Positions 32,511 to 32,653 of a DNA stretch of 32,653 nt are shown here, one piece after another (the first letter of the stretch is position 1; each line of letters opens with the position of its first letter). The notes under the pieces were generated by a model. It was not told where the DNA came from and ran no database searches. It saw nothing but the letters and a program-made list of their open reading frames with translations. Made by a program: the position numbers and the translations under genes. The DNA lies in contig DASXLW010000154.1 of assembly GCA_036496025.1 (NCBI GenBank), forward strand, positions 1 to 32,653, given 5' to 3'. Source of the stretch: PALSA-505 sp036496025 (GTDB taxonomy: Bacteria; Actinomycetota; Actinomycetes; Streptosporangiales; Streptosporangiaceae).

Positions 32511-32531
32511 CTAGAAAATCATGAGAATACT
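32504..32531 (+). promoter_or_regulatory. Housekeeping-type promoter candidate at the window end
   Basis: TGGACA at 32504-32509 and AATACT at 32526-32531, spacer 16. The -35 overlaps the last DnaA-box-like element. It would drive a leader and gene beyond the window. Confidence 0.35.
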
Positions 32532-32578
32532 GGCCGCAAACTCTTGTGCCGGGCGGCCGATAAGGCGTAGAAATGCAC

Positions 32579-32653
32579 TCACCACCGGAAACGGTGACCA
32601 ACCGGGGGGAACCTCGGAACGCAGGAAGCGCCGGGAAACCGGCACTTCAGGCG
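32579..32653 (+). ncRNA. Start of a structured leader, possibly a ydaO-type (c-di-AMP) riboswitch
   Basis: Two hairpins with GAAA tetraloops, CACCG-GAAA-CGGTG (32583-32596) and GCCGG-GAAA-CCGGC (32630-32643), flank a G-rich single-stranded segment with GGGGGGAACC (32604-32613). A GAAA-capped stem followed by a G-rich GGGGGA-type segment is loosely like the beginning of ydaO/yuaA riboswitches, which often precede cell-wall hydrolase genes in actinomycetes. The element is cut off by the window, so the class is uncertain. Confidence 0.3.

Overview
The DNA is very GC-rich, and the coding regions carry GC-biased third positions, GTG/TTG starts and GGAGG-type ribosome binding sites. With a WhiB protein, a SigB/SigF-type sigma factor, ANTAR, DUF3040, DUF6328 and an Rv2629-like protein, this points to a filamentous or soil actinomycete. 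A Streptosporangiales-like lineage is my guess; nothing here fixes the genus. I see no tRNA, rRNA, transposase, integrase or CRISPR array.

Layout. 1-8.5 kb: a FUSC membrane protein, a membrane-anchored SGNH hydrolase, a CubicO-type serine hydrolase, DNA polymerase X, an Rv2629/Vms1-like release-factor-fold protein and a decayed FAD oxidoreductase. 8.6-11.3 kb: a minus-strand operon of stand-alone ATP-dependent DNA ligase, LigD-type polymerase and SurE nucleotidase, which looks like a split NHEJ module (no Ku seen). 11.5-19.6 kb: a stress-signalling block. It holds WhiB, a DUF3040 protein, a SigB/F-type sigma factor with an overlapping membrane protein, a LapA-domain protein, a universal stress protein, an operon of STAS antagonist, GAF-ANTAR and PAS-GAF-PP2C phosphatase, a divergent RsbA-like MEDS-HATPase protein, and a 57-aa hydrophobic protein. 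19.7-21.2 kb: a structured leader or small RNA ending in a terminator hairpin, then a GT4 glycosyltransferase. 21.3-24.6 kb: an overlapping three-gene signalling operon (receiver-PP2C, CHASE3 histidine kinase, Rcp1-like receiver). 24.9-32.4 kb: a YihY/BrkB remnant, DUF6328, CYTH-CHAD, an exported beta-propeller protein, a PEBP protein and a large ATPase-TPR-LuxR regulator. The last 240 bases hold repeated DnaA-box-like elements, a possible promoter and the start of a structured leader.

How it fits together. The most interesting system is a predicted general-stress circuit. The sigma factor lies among partner-switching parts (STAS, HATPase, two PP2C phosphatases). A recurring promoter signature, G(T/G)T(T/A/C)-N14-15-GGG(T/C)A, precedes the sigma gene itself, the universal stress gene, the divergent LapA gene, the small hydrophobic protein gene, the Rv2629-like gene and the CYTH-CHAD gene. 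This suggests a locally encoded, autoregulated SigB/F-type regulon.

Two genes (7586-8511 and 24905-25227) keep both ends of their families but have lost the middle with a change of frame. A glycosyltransferase lacks the usual EX7E acidic residues. These are the main oddities among the protein genes.
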